Part shown: piece by piece, positions 35,313 to 44,338 of the stretch | Numbering within the stretch: position 1 is the stretch's first letter | Layout: every line of letters starts with the position of its first letter | Assembly: GCA_025062295.1 (NCBI GenBank) | Contig: JANXAJ010000012.1 | Coordinates: forward strand, 1 to 53,225 | From: Bacteroidia bacterium | Lineage (GTDB): Bacteria > Bacteroidota > Bacteroidia > SpSt-205 | Reading direction: 5' to 3' | Length of the DNA: 53,225 nt | Notes under the pieces: generated by a model | What the model was told of the DNA's origin: nothing | Databases searched by the model: none | What the model saw: only the letters and a program-made list of their open reading frames with translations | Translations under genes and position numbers: made by a program

Positions 35313-37543
35313 CCAAAAGGGCTGGGCTGACTGAGGAAGAATATGAGCGAATATGGGAGCTTTTAGGACGGGAACCCAGCCCTGTGGAGGTGTGGCTCTT
35401 TTCAGCCCTTTGGAGCGAACACTGTAGTTACAAGAGCTCTTTGCTTCACTTGCGGCGGTTACCACGACGAGGCCGGCGAAGCTTACGCACTGCTGGCGAA
35501 GAGAATGCTGGTATCTTGGAAATTGGAGGGGGATGGGCTATCGCCTTCAAAGTAGAGTCTCATAATCACCCAAGCGCTATAGCCCCCTATCAAGGAGCCG
35601 CTACAGGGGTAGGTGGCATCCATCGGGATATTTTGGCGGTTGGCGCTCGTCCAATTGCTGCTCTTAACTCTCTCCATTTCGGCTTTCCTATCAGGAAAGA
35701 TACCTACCGTCTAATAGATGGAGTAGTAAGAGGCATAGGCGACTACGGGAATGCTTTAGGCGTGCCCACTATTGGAGGAGAGACCTATTTTGCTCCAGAA
35801 TATCAGGGAAAACCGATTGTGAATGCTTTCAGCCTAGGGTTAGTACGAGTAGAGCAGCTAATCAGTGCTCGGGCTGAGGGGATTGGAAATCGAGTTCTCT
35901 ATTTAGGAGCTGCTACAGGACCTGACGGAATAGGGGGAGCTACCTTTGCCTCTGAGACGCTAAGCGAAGCGAGTCAAGACCACATGCCTGCAATTCAAGT
36001 AGGCAATCCTTTTCGGGAAAAGCTCTTAGTGGAAGCTATTGGAGAAATGGTAGAAGAGGGACTGATTGTAGGCATGCAAGATATGGGAGCTGCGGGTCTT
36101 GCCAGCTCTACTGCAGAGACAGCTGCCCGAGCCAAAGTAGGCGTGCGAGTGATTTTAGATCAGGTCCCACTTCGAGGAGGGCTTAGCCAACCTCAAGAGA
36201 TTCTCCTCTCAGAGTCTCAAGAGCGAATGCTTCTGATTGTCCGCCCAGAAGCTGTACAAAAAGTCTGCTCTATTGCGGAAAAGTGGGGACTTCTGTGCGT
36301 AGAAATCGGGGAGGTTACCGATACAGAACTTTTAGAATATTGGTGGCGAGGGCAGAAAGTGGCTGAGCTTCCTCCTTCTGTGCTGATGGCTGGTGAGGGT
36401 GCCCCTCTCTATGATCATCCTCGGCATCCGCCTGCTTACTTTGCCCATATCGCTGAGTACAGAGAGACACAAGTGCGCGACATTACTAAGGGCACTGAGC
36501 TAATTGAGATTCTGACTCAGCTCCTATGTCATCCTAATTTGGCAGATAAGAAGTGGATTTATCAGCAATATGACCGAATGGTGGGAGCTTGTACAATGGG
36601 CTCTGCGGCAGACCTTCCTGCGGCAGCTCCCACCCTGCGCCTTCCCTTTGAGGAGAGAGCTCTGGCAATGAGTCTGGATGGAAATCCGTGGTGGGTAGAG
36701 GCCCACCCTCGCCAAGGCACTGCCTTAGCTGTAGCCGAGGCTGCCCGACAAGTCGCCTGCACAGGGGCTATACCTATAGGAGTTACGAACTGCCTTAACT
36801 TTGGAGATCCTCACTCCCCAGAAGTGTATTGGCAGTTCGTAGAAGCAGTAGAAGGGCTCCGAGAAGCATGTGAAGCGCTCGATCTACCCGTAACCGGAGG
36901 AAATGTGAGCTTCTACAATCAAGATGAACGAGGACCAATCCTCCCCACTCCCGTTATTGGAGTAGTAGGTCTGCTGGAGAAAGCACTTCAGCATTGGGTG
37001 CCTTTGGCTCTTCCCCCTGTCTCAGCCTACTTATACTTGATTGGCGATGCAAAAGCTCTCTTTTCACCGACCTTAGGCAGTAGTCATTACCTGCGGGAGA
37101 TATGCGGCATTCGATACTCACCACCCCCCCAGCTTAATCTCTCTTCCGAAGGGGCTTTGATTCGCCTTCTTCCTGAATTGGCAGCACAAGGCATTCTCTT
37201 AGCTGCACAGGATGTCTCGGACGGGGGACTACTTATTGCTCTATTAGAAATGGCTTTTGCAGGCGAGACAGGCTTCAAGGTCCGACAATGTCCAGACACT
37301 CGAACCGACGCTTTCTGGTTTGGCGAAGATGGTGGTAGGGTCATCATCGCTGTAGCTCCCTCCTCAAGTACCCTTCTGGAAAAGAAAGTGAAAGAAGCTG
37401 GACTGGCCTTCTATCTCCTGGGTCAAACGCTCCCCCAAGTAGGGTGGGCTGAAGTGAGCCTTCTCCAAGAAAAAGTGATTTTAGACCTTCTTGCTCTCAA
37501 AGGAATCTGGAGCACTGCATTTGAGAGAGCCCTTTCCGAATAA
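35282..37543 (+). CDS. purL: Phosphoribosylformylglycinamidine synthase subunit PurL
   Basis: A 753-residue protein of the short PurL type, which needs separate PurS and PurQ (not in this window). It catalyses ATP-dependent FGAM synthesis in purine biosynthesis. It shows [10 protein letters not shown] (active-site His), [23 protein letters not shown] (ATP/metal site), [26 protein letters not shown] and, in the second half, [12 protein letters not shown] and [16 protein letters not shown]. The start lies inside the 3' end of lepB (31-nt overlap), so the two are coupled. Confidence 0.95.
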   Translation: MGSLLESRAIAKRAGLTEEEYERIWELLGREPSPVEVWLFSALWSEHCSYKSSLLHLRRLPRRGRRSLRTAGEENAGILEIGGGWAIAFKVESHNHPSAIAPYQGAATGVGGIHRDILAVGARPIAALNSLHFGFPIRKDTYRLIDGVVRGIGDYGNALGVPTIGGETYFAPEYQGKPIVNAFSLGLVRVEQLISARAEGIGNRVLYLGAATGPDGIGGATFASETLSEASQDHMPAIQVGNPFREKLLVEAIGEMVEEGLIVGMQDMGAAGLASSTAETAARAKVGVRVILDQVPLRGGLSQPQEILLSESQERMLLIVRPEAVQKVCSIAEKWGLLCVEIGEVTDTELLEYWWRGQKVAELPPSVLMAGEGAPLYDHPRHPPAYFAHIAEYRETQVRDITKGTELIEILTQLLCHPNLADKKWIYQQYDRMVGACTMGSAADLPAAAPTLRLPFEERALAMSLDGNPWWVEAHPRQGTALAVAEAARQVACTGAIPIGVTNCLNFGDPHSPEVYWQFVEAVEGLREACEALDLPVTGGNVSFYNQDERGPILPTPVIGVVGLLEKALQHWVPLALPPVSAYLYLIGDAKALFSPTLGSSHYLREICGIRYSPPPQLNLSSEGALIRLLPELAAQGILLAAQDVSDGGLLIALLEMAFAGETGFKVRQCPDTRTDAFWFGEDGGRVIIAVAPSSSTLLEKKVKEAGLAFYLLGQTLPQVGWAEVSLLQEKVILDLLALKGIWSTAFERALSE

Positions 37544-37547
37544 AGCG

Positions 37548-37560
37548 TATTTTTGCATAG
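37548..37560 (+). promoter_or_regulatory. -7 box immediately upstream of tRNA-Arg
   Basis: TATTTTTG (37548-37555) ends 5 nt before the first mature tRNA base at 37561 and begins 5 nt after the purL stop. Transcription would start at or within a base or two of the tRNA 5' end. Confidence 0.55.
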
Positions 37561-37632
37561 GGCCCCATAGTTCAAGGGATAGAACGTGAGCCTCCGGAGC
37601 TCAAGATCCAGGTTCGAGTCCTGGTGGGGCTA
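37561..37632 (+). tRNA. tRNA-Arg (anticodon CCG)
   Basis: A complete 72-nt cloverleaf. Acceptor GGCCCCA pairs with TGGGGCT (one G-U at the first pair), with discriminator A at 37632. The D stem is GTTC/GAAC, the anticodon stem TGAGC/GCTCA with loop CTCCGGA (anticodon CCG, reading CGG), and the T arm CCAGG-TTCGAGT-CCTGG. CCA is not encoded. The last 32 nt are also covered, on the other strand, by the end of the gamma-carbonic anhydrase-like gene. Confidence 0.95.
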
Positions 37633-38188
37633 CATCCATTCCCTCCCTTAGAACGGGGTGGGTTTCAATCAGCTCACTCTTTTCATACCATTCTTTATAT
37701 CCTATATACCTTATTGCAGACTCTCTAAGAGTCTCTATCTGCTCAGGGGAAAGGAGTCTGATAGGACGAGCGGGAATACCTGCATACAAATAACCTGATT
37801 CTAAGCGCGCTCCTTGAGGAACAAGCGCTCCTGCTGCAATTAAGACTTCATCTGCTACTTCTGCGTGATCCAAAATAATTGCCCCCATTCCTACAAGGAC
37901 CCGGTTTCCAATCCTACACCCATGGACAATCGCCCCATGACCTATAGTAACTTCCTCTCCTATTTCTAGAGGGGCTCGCTGGTAAGTACAGTGCAGAATA
38001 GCCCCGTCTTGAATATTGGTACGATTGCCTATTCGGATAAAATGCACATCCCCCCGTATAACTGCATGATACCAAATGCTGCAGCTTTCGCCGATAGTGA
38101 CGTCGCCGATAATTACAGCGGTTTCTGCTACAAAAGTACCGGGTCCTATCTGGGGGGTTTTCCCCCTAAGAGGACGAATGAGTGCCAT
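37601..38188 (-). CDS. Gamma carbonic anhydrase-like (YrdA/PaaY family) hexapeptide-repeat protein
   Basis: 195 residues, a left-handed beta-helix of hexapeptide repeats (IGDVTIGESCSIWYHAVIRGD onward). The His metal ligands of the gamma-CA family are in AILHC and IGHGAIVHGC. The likely role is a metal-binding trimer with carbonic anhydrase or related hydrolase activity in the cytoplasm. The last codons (APPGLEPGS) are translated from the antisense of the tRNA-Arg T arm and acceptor, so the true protein may have gained this tail by read-through into the tRNA gene. An imperfect box TATTTTTA lies 3 nt before the ATG. Confidence 0.88.
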   Translation of the reverse strand: MALIRPLRGKTPQIGPGTFVAETAVIIGDVTIGESCSIWYHAVIRGDVHFIRIGNRTNIQDGAILHCTYQRAPLEIGEEVTIGHGAIVHGCRIGNRVLVGMGAIILDHAEVADEVLIAAGALVPQGARLESGYLYAGIPARPIRLLSPEQIETLRESAIRYIGYKEWYEKSELIETHPVLREGMDVAPPGLEPGS

Positions 38189-38201
38189 AATTAAAAATAC
38201 G

Positions 38202-39008
38202 CTATCCCCTCAATCGCACACCTTTTTTATCGCTAGCATAGGTAAGGAAGTATCCCCACACTCGACGCTTGCCCCCTACGAAGTTAGAGTAGGCGTTATC
38301 TGCTGGAGGAAGGAACCCCCCACTGCTTCCAAGCGTATTCCGAACTACCTGGTCGTAGTAGGCAATCGTTTCAAGAGGAATCGCCATAAGCTCAAGGGCG
38401 AAAGTATCCCCAGGTTGCAGTGTATAGGGGAACTCAAATACAATAACCTGTCCGTCAATGTACCTATCGTCGGAATAAATCCACTCAAAGGATCGGTTGA
38501 AGAGGGTATCGTTGCGCCAGACGCGAGCTCGGTAGGCATTTCGGTTATCCCGAGGGTCTCGCGCTACACCGATAGCTCTGTATCCCTCTGGTAAGAAGCC
38601 TGAGGCAGGTCTGTATAGCACTACGAGAGTATCTATCGGCACACGCTGGGGCAGGCGACTAACGGCTTGAATGTCCTCATCCCCTATTCGGATTCTGAGT
38701 CGGTAGGTATGGCCAGCTTGAGGCGAGACTCGCCCCCTCACGCGGACATACATAGAGTCTCGCCAGACAAGCGTATCCACTGCACCCGTCTCTAACTCCT
38801 CCAGCGTAATGAAGGCATCAGAGTAAAGAGGGGGCTTCCCCTCAGTAAAGTAGGGAATAGTTTGAGAGAGGCGAACAGTTGCACTATCCTTGTCATTGTA
38901 GTAAGCTTCTATCACCCACTCTCCTGCATCCGCAGGTACATCCACATCAATGAGACGGAGGCATGCAGCCAAGGGTATAACTAAGACTACTACCAGAGCA
39001 CGCCACAT
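38202..39008 (-). CDS. DUF4249 family lipoprotein
   Basis: 268 residues from the ATG at 39008. A short signal peptide with a lipobox-like PLAACLRL (Cys about residue 16) suggests outer-membrane or periplasmic anchoring. The rest is beta-rich with an early ADAGEWVIEAYYNDKDSATVRLSQTIPYF and a C-terminal VGGKRRVWGYFLTYASD, matching DUF4249, a Bacteroidota family that often accompanies TonB-dependent receptors. Here no receptor is adjacent. The frame runs open to 39113, into the preceding phosphatase gene, but only the 39008 start puts the signal peptide first. It begins 20 nt after that gene's stop and is probably co-transcribed. Function unknown. Confidence 0.78.
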   Translation of the reverse strand: MWRALVVVLVIPLAACLRLIDVDVPADAGEWVIEAYYNDKDSATVRLSQTIPYFTEGKPPLYSDAFITLEELETGAVDTLVWRDSMYVRVRGRVSPQAGHTYRLRIRIGDEDIQAVSRLPQRVPIDTLVVLYRPASGFLPEGYRAIGVARDPRDNRNAYRARVWRNDTLFNRSFEWIYSDDRYIDGQVIVFEFPYTLQPGDTFALELMAIPLETIAYYDQVVRNTLGSSGGFLPPADNAYSNFVGGKRRVWGYFLTYASDKKGVRLRG

Positions 39009-39028
39009 GTCTGCTGTAAAAACAAAAT

Positions 39029-39859
39029 TCACTGGGGTCTCACAGGAGGCGAAGAGGAATATTCTGCGAGGCCGGCTTCCTTTAGAATAGAGTGGAGGGC
39101 ACGATGAATCCATGCTCCTCCTGCAAGAATGCTATTTCCGAAGAGATACTCATCCCGACCAGCGAAATCTGTAACGATCCCTCCCGCCTCTTGAACTAAG
39201 AGGGCACCAGCAGCTACATCCCACGGATTGAGGTCCATTTCAAAAAAGGCATCTATGCGACCTGCCGCCACATATGCAAGGTCTAAAGCAGCAGAGCCGA
39301 GACGACGCATCCCACCGAATCGCCGCATCACCTCATTCAGGGCATGGAAGTACTTTTCTGAGCGCTCTGCCTCTCTATACATAAACCCCGTAACTACCAA
39401 AATTCTATCAGGATCGGCGGTTTGACTCACTTGGAGCGGCTCTCCTTCAATGTAGGCACCAGCCCCTCGTACCGCCCAGAAAGTCTCATCTTGTGCCACT
39501 GCATAAACCACCCCTATTACAGGCTCTCGCCGATAAAGTAGGGCTACACTAATGCAAAAGAGAGGAATGCCATGGACGAAATTTTTTGTCCCATCTAAGG
39601 GGTCTATGACCCAAAGAAGCTCCTTTTGATGATCAGTACCGCCGCTTTCCTCTAAGATGAAACCTGCCTCTGGAAGAAGACGCGCACAGTGCTCTCTAAG
39701 GAGCTCTTCCGCACGACGATCTACATATGAGACGGGGTCTCGTGCCGTCTTGTACTCCGCATACTCCCGATTGAATCGTCTAAATTCATCTCGGAGATAA
39801 GTACCTACCTCTCGGATAGAGCGGAGGAGCGCCGAAAGCGGTACAATTGTCTCAACCAT
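39029..39859 (-). CDS. Inositol monophosphatase family protein
   Basis: A 276-residue magnesium-dependent sugar-phosphate or 3'-phosphoadenosine phosphatase. Metal-binding residues are in FILEESGG (Glu), LLWVIDPLDGTKNFVHG (Asp-Asp, the family signature) and NPWDVAAGALLVQEAGG (Asp). The substrate may be inositol-1-P, fructose-1,6-bisphosphate or PAP (CysQ-like); sequence alone does not settle it. I start at 39859 (MVETIVPLSALL), where TACTTTTG lies 10 nt upstream (39870-39877); this box is inside the 3' end of lnt, which the gene overlaps by 55 nt. Confidence 0.9.
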   Translation of the reverse strand: MVETIVPLSALLRSIREVGTYLRDEFRRFNREYAEYKTARDPVSYVDRRAEELLREHCARLLPEAGFILEESGGTDHQKELLWVIDPLDGTKNFVHGIPLFCISVALLYRREPVIGVVYAVAQDETFWAVRGAGAYIEGEPLQVSQTADPDRILVVTGFMYREAERSEKYFHALNEVMRRFGGMRRLGSAALDLAYVAAGRIDAFFEMDLNPWDVAAGALLVQEAGGIVTDFAGRDEYLFGNSILAGGAWIHRALHSILKEAGLAEYSSSPPVRPQ

Positions 39860-41424
39860 ATAACACAGGCAAAAGTAGTGAGCACGCCCCACCCTATCTC
39901 GCCGAAGCGATAGTAAAAGGTAGCAGCCTTTTGAGGTGCAAGAAGCCCCTCTATTCGTCCTCTCTCCTCATATCCTAAAGAGCGAAGCACTTCGCCCTTA
40001 GAGGAAATCAAAGCGGAAACCCCTGTGTTTGCGCTTCGAACAGCAGATACTCCCAAGGCTTGGGCTGTTAAGCGTCCGTAACTCAGATGTTGCCAGTACC
40101 CAGAGCTGCGTTTCCACCATCCATCATTTGTGATAATAGCTATATAGCTGAGGTTATTTTCAGTTCTCCTTCGCAGATCATGAAGAAAAATACTTTCATA
40201 GCAAATAGCCAAACTCAAACTCACCTCATCGGGGTAAAGAGTGAGAGAATACTGATGCTGAGGCTTACCAAAATGACCGAATCCTCCACCTAAGTCTATG
40301 TGCCACTTTTTCAAAAAAGTCAAAAGTTCTAAGTAGGGGGCACGCTCTACAAAAGGGACGAGTCGTCCTTTGATATGCACTTGAAAGGTATCAGGTCTCA
40401 GAAGAAGGGCAGCGTTATAGGTTTCATAGCCTCCTCCTCCCGGAAGCGAGCGCGCAGAAGCAGGAAGAGCGGCCCCCTTAGGAAGGTAGCGATACCCTAC
40501 TACTCCTATTAGGAGATTTACCCGATGCCGCTGTACATAATTCCAAAAGGGCTGAATAAGCTCCTCCTCTCGCCAGCGGTCTAAGCTCACAGCAATAGGA
40601 ATAGCCGTCTCTGGCAGCACCACCAGCGAACCAGCTGGCGGGTAAGAAGGAAGAAGTCGCAAAAGCAAACTCACCTGCTGCTCAGGAGGCATCTCTTCAA
40701 ACTTGGTATAAGGGTCTATGTTAGGCTGTACTGCATAAACTAAGCGAGCAGAACCCATCACTGGCTTCGGCGAGAAAAGCCTAAGACTCCCTGGCAAAAG
40801 AAAACTCCATGCCCCAAACAGAAGCATAGACTTTTTTTCATACACCAGAGCAGCTCCAATCAAAGTCCATGTAGAGAGACCCATTACTCCCAAAGCTTCC
40901 GCAAGCTGTCGCCAATAGCCCCATTCACTCCAAGCGAATCCCACTGTCAGCCAGCTCCAGGTAAGCTCCCATCGAAAATGAAACTGCTCATATATGCCCC
41001 ACCACAAGATGAAAAGCCATGGCGAAAGAGATACTCTGAGGAGCTGAGAGGTTTTTTTCCACAAGAAAAAAGGGAGCAGCATCAAGAGAGGATTAAGGAA
41101 AATCGCAGCTGCCCCTGCTACAAAGCTTATGAAAGCTTCACTGAGATTAGGGGCACTGAGAGCTGTGAGAGTGAGCCAGTAGCAGCCAATAAGATTCCAG
41201 AGGAGAAGAGCGCTGTAGAGTCTGGAGTAAGGGCGAGGAGCCTTAGTCAGCCCCCACAAAAGCGGAAATGCCAACCATACCAGCCATGGTAAGGAGAGGG
41301 GGGGAAAAGCTGCCCCCAAAAGCGTTCCTGCTAAAAAAACACTAAGGCGAGGCTTCTGTGTAGGCAGCGCCTGCCACCACGAGAACCACCTCTCCACGAG
41401 GGGGATTTGATGCATAATGCGCAT
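39805..41424 (-). CDS. lnt: Apolipoprotein N-acyltransferase
   Basis: A 539-residue inner-membrane enzyme that adds the third acyl chain to lipoproteins. Six to seven N-terminal membrane segments (residues about 25-215) precede a nitrilase-fold domain. The catalytic triad can be placed at Glu in VVLPETAIPI, Lys in HIKGRLVPFVERAPYL and Cys in LAICYESIF. A final hydrophobic helix ends the protein. The start codons at 41424 and 41415 both lie inside rsmI (overlap 74-83 nt), and no start after the rsmI stop fits, so the overlap seems real. The 3' end overlaps the phosphatase gene by 55 nt. Confidence 0.92.
   Translation of the reverse strand: MRIMHQIPLVERWFSWWQALPTQKPRLSVFLAGTLLGAAFPPLSLPWLVWLAFPLLWGLTKAPRPYSRLYSALLLWNLIGCYWLTLTALSAPNLSEAFISFVAGAAAIFLNPLLMLLPFFLWKKTSQLLRVSLSPWLFILWWGIYEQFHFRWELTWSWLTVGFAWSEWGYWRQLAEALGVMGLSTWTLIGAALVYEKKSMLLFGAWSFLLPGSLRLFSPKPVMGSARLVYAVQPNIDPYTKFEEMPPEQQVSLLLRLLPSYPPAGSLVVLPETAIPIAVSLDRWREEELIQPFWNYVQRHRVNLLIGVVGYRYLPKGAALPASARSLPGGGGYETYNAALLLRPDTFQVHIKGRLVPFVERAPYLELLTFLKKWHIDLGGGFGHFGKPQHQYSLTLYPDEVSLSLAICYESIFLHDLRRRTENNLSYIAIITNDGWWKRSSGYWQHLSYGRLTAQALGVSAVRSANTGVSALISSKGEVLRSLGYEERGRIEGLLAPQKAATFYYRFGEIGWGVLTTFACVIWLRQLYRFRRSSALSER
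39870..39877 (-). promoter_or_regulatory. -7 box inside the 3' end of lnt
   Basis: TACTTTTG on the minus strand, 10 nt before the phosphatase ATG. It would allow this gene to be expressed apart from lnt. Confidence 0.4.
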
Positions 41425-42034
41425 GAAGTGCCCCTAAGGTATCGCGCCGAACCTCTTCATGAATCTTAGTCAATTCTCTTACTATACATCCCCATCGGTG
41501 CTCTCCGAGACTTTCCTTCAAAAGCTTCAAGGTCCGAACCAGACGATGGGGCGACTCATACCATATCACTGTCCGCTCCTCCCGAAGAAAGGCTTGAATA
41601 TAGGCCTGCTGCTGACGACGAGGAAAGAATCCCTCAAAAATAAAGCGCTCCATTGGCAGGCCGCTGGCTACGACCGCTGCTGCAAAAGCCGTCGGTCCCG
41701 GCAAGACGTAGACAGGAATATGACGCCGATGAGCTTCACGTATAGGGAGGAAACCTGGATCCGAGATACCAGGCATCCCTCCTTCTGTCACTAAGCCCAC
41801 CTTCCAGTTTCTGTGCTTCGCTTCTTGAAAAAGTCTTTCAAGAACCCGATGCTCATTACCTATATGAAGAGAACGGAGCAGCTTTTTCTGAATAGAAAAA
41901 TGAGAAAGAAGCTTACGAACTGTCCGAGTATCTTCACACCATAGAACATCCACCTCATTCAAAACATCCAATGCTCGGAGGGTAATGTCCCGAAGGTTTC
42001 CGAGAGGGGTGGGGATGACCCAAAGCCCCTGCAC
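41342..42034 (-). CDS. rsmI: 16S rRNA (cytidine-2'-O)-methyltransferase RsmI
   Basis: A 230-residue SAM-dependent enzyme of the tetrapyrrole methylase fold that modifies C1402 of 16S rRNA. It has IPTPLGNLRDITLRALDVL, CEDTRTVRKLL, LVTEGGMPGISDPGF and the SAM-binding VLPGPTAFAAAVVASGLP. It is slightly shorter than E. coli RsmI, lacking part of the C-terminal region, as in many Bacteroidota. It begins 8 nt after the Lrp-type regulator and overlaps lnt at its end. Confidence 0.94.
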   Translation of the reverse strand: MQGLWVIPTPLGNLRDITLRALDVLNEVDVLWCEDTRTVRKLLSHFSIQKKLLRSLHIGNEHRVLERLFQEAKHRNWKVGLVTEGGMPGISDPGFLPIREAHRRHIPVYVLPGPTAFAAAVVASGLPMERFIFEGFFPRRQQQAYIQAFLREERTVIWYESPHRLVRTLKLLKESLGEHRWGCIVRELTKIHEEVRRDTLGALHAHYASNPPRGEVVLVVAGAAYTEASP

Positions 42035-42042
42035 TTTAGGCT

Positions 42043-42585
42043 CTACTTCTTTTTCCCTTTAGAAGAAGGCTTTTGCCCTCTTGAAGAAGACTTTTTTCCA
42101 GTCCCTGCTTTGAGAGAGCTCATTTCAACCGAAGGGACAGGTACCCCACGCTGAATCGGCTCATCTAAAATGATTTGTACCTCTACCCGCTCTGCTTTGA
42201 GACTTTGCTGGAAAAATTGAATGAGCTCATTGAGCTCATTTACACTACGAAGGTAAGCATGCACCATTAGATTCTGCTCCCCTGTCAGCACATACACCCC
42301 GCTCACCTCTGAACGCGCCTCTAACACCTTGATGGCAGCTGCAACGTCAGGAGTGTATAGCCGAATTGCCACCGAAAAAGAATAGCCTAACTTTTTTGCA
42401 TCCAGAAGGAGGCGGGCTCCTTGGATAATCCCCCACTCCTTAAGGCGCTGAGAGCGTAAATACACCGTTCCGATAGACACTCCCAGCTTATCTTTGATTT
42501 TTGCATAGGACTCCGTCGGATCTTCTGCCATGACAGCTAACAGACGAAGGTCAAGTTCGTCCATAGTTTCCCTGCGCTTCTTCAT
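42043..42585 (-). CDS. Lrp/AsnC family transcriptional regulator with Lys-rich tail
   Basis: 180 residues. An N-terminal helix-turn-helix (MDELDLRLLAVMAEDPTESY then LGVSIGTVYLRSQRLKEWG) is followed by the RAM effector domain (FSVAIRLYTPDVAAAIKVL .. VYVLTGEQNLMVHAYL .. LNELIQFF). The last ~25 residues (KKSSSRGQKPSSKGKKK) are low-complexity and basic, not part of the normal family. Such regulators sense amino acids; pckA is divergent and tyrosine catabolism is 8 kb away, so amino-acid metabolism targets are plausible. Start at 42585 or at the internal ATG 42564. TAACTTTG at 42626-42633 gives a leader of about 36 nt. Confidence 0.88.
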   Translation of the reverse strand: MKKRRETMDELDLRLLAVMAEDPTESYAKIKDKLGVSIGTVYLRSQRLKEWGIIQGARLLLDAKKLGYSFSVAIRLYTPDVAAAIKVLEARSEVSGVYVLTGEQNLMVHAYLRSVNELNELIQFFQQSLKAERVEVQIILDEPIQRGVPVPSVEMSSLKAGTGKKSSSRGQKPSSKGKKK

Positions 42586-42625
42586 ATGCTATGTCTGTTT
42601 TTTCTCTATAACACAAAAACTCCAT

Positions 42626-42653
42626 GCAAAGTTACAAGTTGAGCAGCTTTTCA
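42626..42653 (-). promoter_or_regulatory. Promoter of the Lrp-type regulator gene
   Basis: On the minus strand TTG, 17 nt, TAACTTTG (42633-42626). The box ends 40 nt before the ATG, so this message should carry a leader of about 36 nt, which could be used for autoregulation. Confidence 0.5.
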
Positions 42654-42730
42654 ATCTTCTTTCAGCTGCTGCTGAATAAGTAGGAATATCCACAATTTAT
42701 CTTCAGCTTTCACCTTTGCCTCTCTGCTCG

Positions 42731-42745
42731 TAGCTTTGTGGTATG
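42731..42745 (+). promoter_or_regulatory. -7 box and leaderless start of pckA
   Basis: TAGCTTTG (42731-42738), 4 nt (TGGT), then ATG at 42743. The 157-nt gap to the divergent Lrp-type gene is the likely control region of both. Confidence 0.65.
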
Positions 42746-44338
42746 TTTCCGCCAGTTTCACAGCCGCATCGTAGTAATCTTACGGATGTAGTATATGTAA
42801 ATCTACCTCTCTCAGAGCTGATTGAACATACCCTGAAATCAGGTCAAGGCGCACTGGCAGATAATGGTGCTTTAGTGGTCTCTACGGGCGAATTCACAGG
42901 AAGGGCACCAAGAGACAAATTCGTCGTCCGAGATGCTTTTACTGAAAATCTGATTTGGTGGGGAGAGGTGAATCATCCCCTTCCTGAAGAGAAATTTGAA
43001 TGGCTCTATCAACGGATACGAGCCTACATGCAAAATAAAACGCTTTATCTCCGAGATGTGTATGCCAGTGCTCGACCAGAGTATCGGATCCGTATTCGTA
43101 TCGTCAATGAGCTGCCATGGCACAACCTTTTTGTACGAAATCTTTTCATAGAACCCTCGCCCCAAGAACTGGAGTCTTTTGAACCAGACTATCTCATGAT
43201 TGTCATGCCTGGGTTTCGGGCTGAACCTGCTATAGATGGGACCCGTCAGCATAACTTCACCGTGCTGAACTTATCACGACGAATCATCCTAATCGGAGGG
43301 ACAGCATATGCAGGGGAGATGAAGAAGAGCATTTTCACTTTACTCAACTACCTTTTGCCCCAGCAAGGAATCATGCCCATGCACTGCTCAGCTAATATCG
43401 GTCCTGAAGGGGATGTGGCATTATTCTTCGGGCTCTCTGGAACGGGAAAGACAACCCTTTCAGCTGATCCCGAACGCCGTTTGATTGGCGATGATGAGCA
43501 TGGCTGGGATGAACAGGGTATTTTCAACTTTGAAGGTGGATGTTATGCAAAATGTATTGACCTCTCCCAGGAAAAGGAGCCCCAAATCTGGGCAGCCATT
43601 CGTTACGGTACAGTAGTAGAAAATGTTACTTTTTATCCTCACACCCGAACAATAAACTTCAAGGATGCCTCTATTACTGAGAATACTCGCGCAGCCTATC
43701 CCCTATCCTATATCCCAGGGGCTGTCATCCCCTCCATAGGAGGACATCCTCGGCATATTTTCCTCCTGACGACAGACGCATTTGGGGTTTTGCCTCCCAT
43801 TGCTCGTCTTACTAAAGCTCAGACTATGTATTACTTCCTCTCTGGCTATACTGCTAAGGTAGCGGGAACCGAAACTGGAATTAAGGAACCTCAGGCAACT
43901 TTTTCCGCTTGCTTTGGTCAAGCTTTCCTTCCTCTCCATCCCACACGATATGCTGAGCTTTTCGGGGAGAAGATTCAGCGGCACGATGTAAGGGTATGGC
44001 TCATCAATACGGGCTGGACTGGAGGACCCTACGGCATAGGCTACCGGATGCCTCTACCTTCCACGCGAGCAATGGTTCGGGCTGCCCTTCGGGGAGAGCT
44101 GGAGAACGTAGCATATTTTATAGACCCGATTTTCGGATTAGCCGTACCGAGGGAGGTGCCAGGGGTGCCTAGTGAGTATCTGCTTCCCAGAAATACCTGG
44201 GATGATCCACACGCCTATGATAGACAAGCTTCACATTTGGCTCAGCTATTTCGCCAGAATTTTAAGAAATACGAGGATTTCGCCTCAGAAGAGATCAAGA
44301 GTGCTCAACCTGATCCGGCTGCCATCCCTGCTTCATGA
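42743..44338 (+). CDS. pckA: Phosphoenolpyruvate carboxykinase (ATP)
   Basis: 531 residues. The enzyme makes PEP from oxaloacetate and ATP, the entry to gluconeogenesis. It has TGEFTGRAPRDKFVV (substrate site), GTAYAGEMKKSIFTLLNY, the kinase-1a loop FFGLSGTGKTTLSADPERRL (about residues 228-246), the metal-binding GDDEHGWDEQGIFNFEGGCYAK and NTGWTGGPYGIGYRMPL. All are intact. Its ATG is 4 nt after TAGCTTTG. The stop overlaps the uvrA start by 4 nt (ATGA), coupling a central-metabolism gene to DNA repair. Confidence 0.96.
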   Translation: MFPPVSQPHRSNLTDVVYVNLPLSELIEHTLKSGQGALADNGALVVSTGEFTGRAPRDKFVVRDAFTENLIWWGEVNHPLPEEKFEWLYQRIRAYMQNKTLYLRDVYASARPEYRIRIRIVNELPWHNLFVRNLFIEPSPQELESFEPDYLMIVMPGFRAEPAIDGTRQHNFTVLNLSRRIILIGGTAYAGEMKKSIFTLLNYLLPQQGIMPMHCSANIGPEGDVALFFGLSGTGKTTLSADPERRLIGDDEHGWDEQGIFNFEGGCYAKCIDLSQEKEPQIWAAIRYGTVVENVTFYPHTRTINFKDASITENTRAAYPLSYIPGAVIPSIGGHPRHIFLLTTDAFGVLPPIARLTKAQTMYYFLSGYTAKVAGTETGIKEPQATFSACFGQAFLPLHPTRYAELFGEKIQRHDVRVWLINTGWTGGPYGIGYRMPLPSTRAMVRAALRGELENVAYFIDPIFGLAVPREVPGVPSEYLLPRNTWDDPHAYDRQASHLAQLFRQNFKKYEDFASEEIKSAQPDPAAIPAS

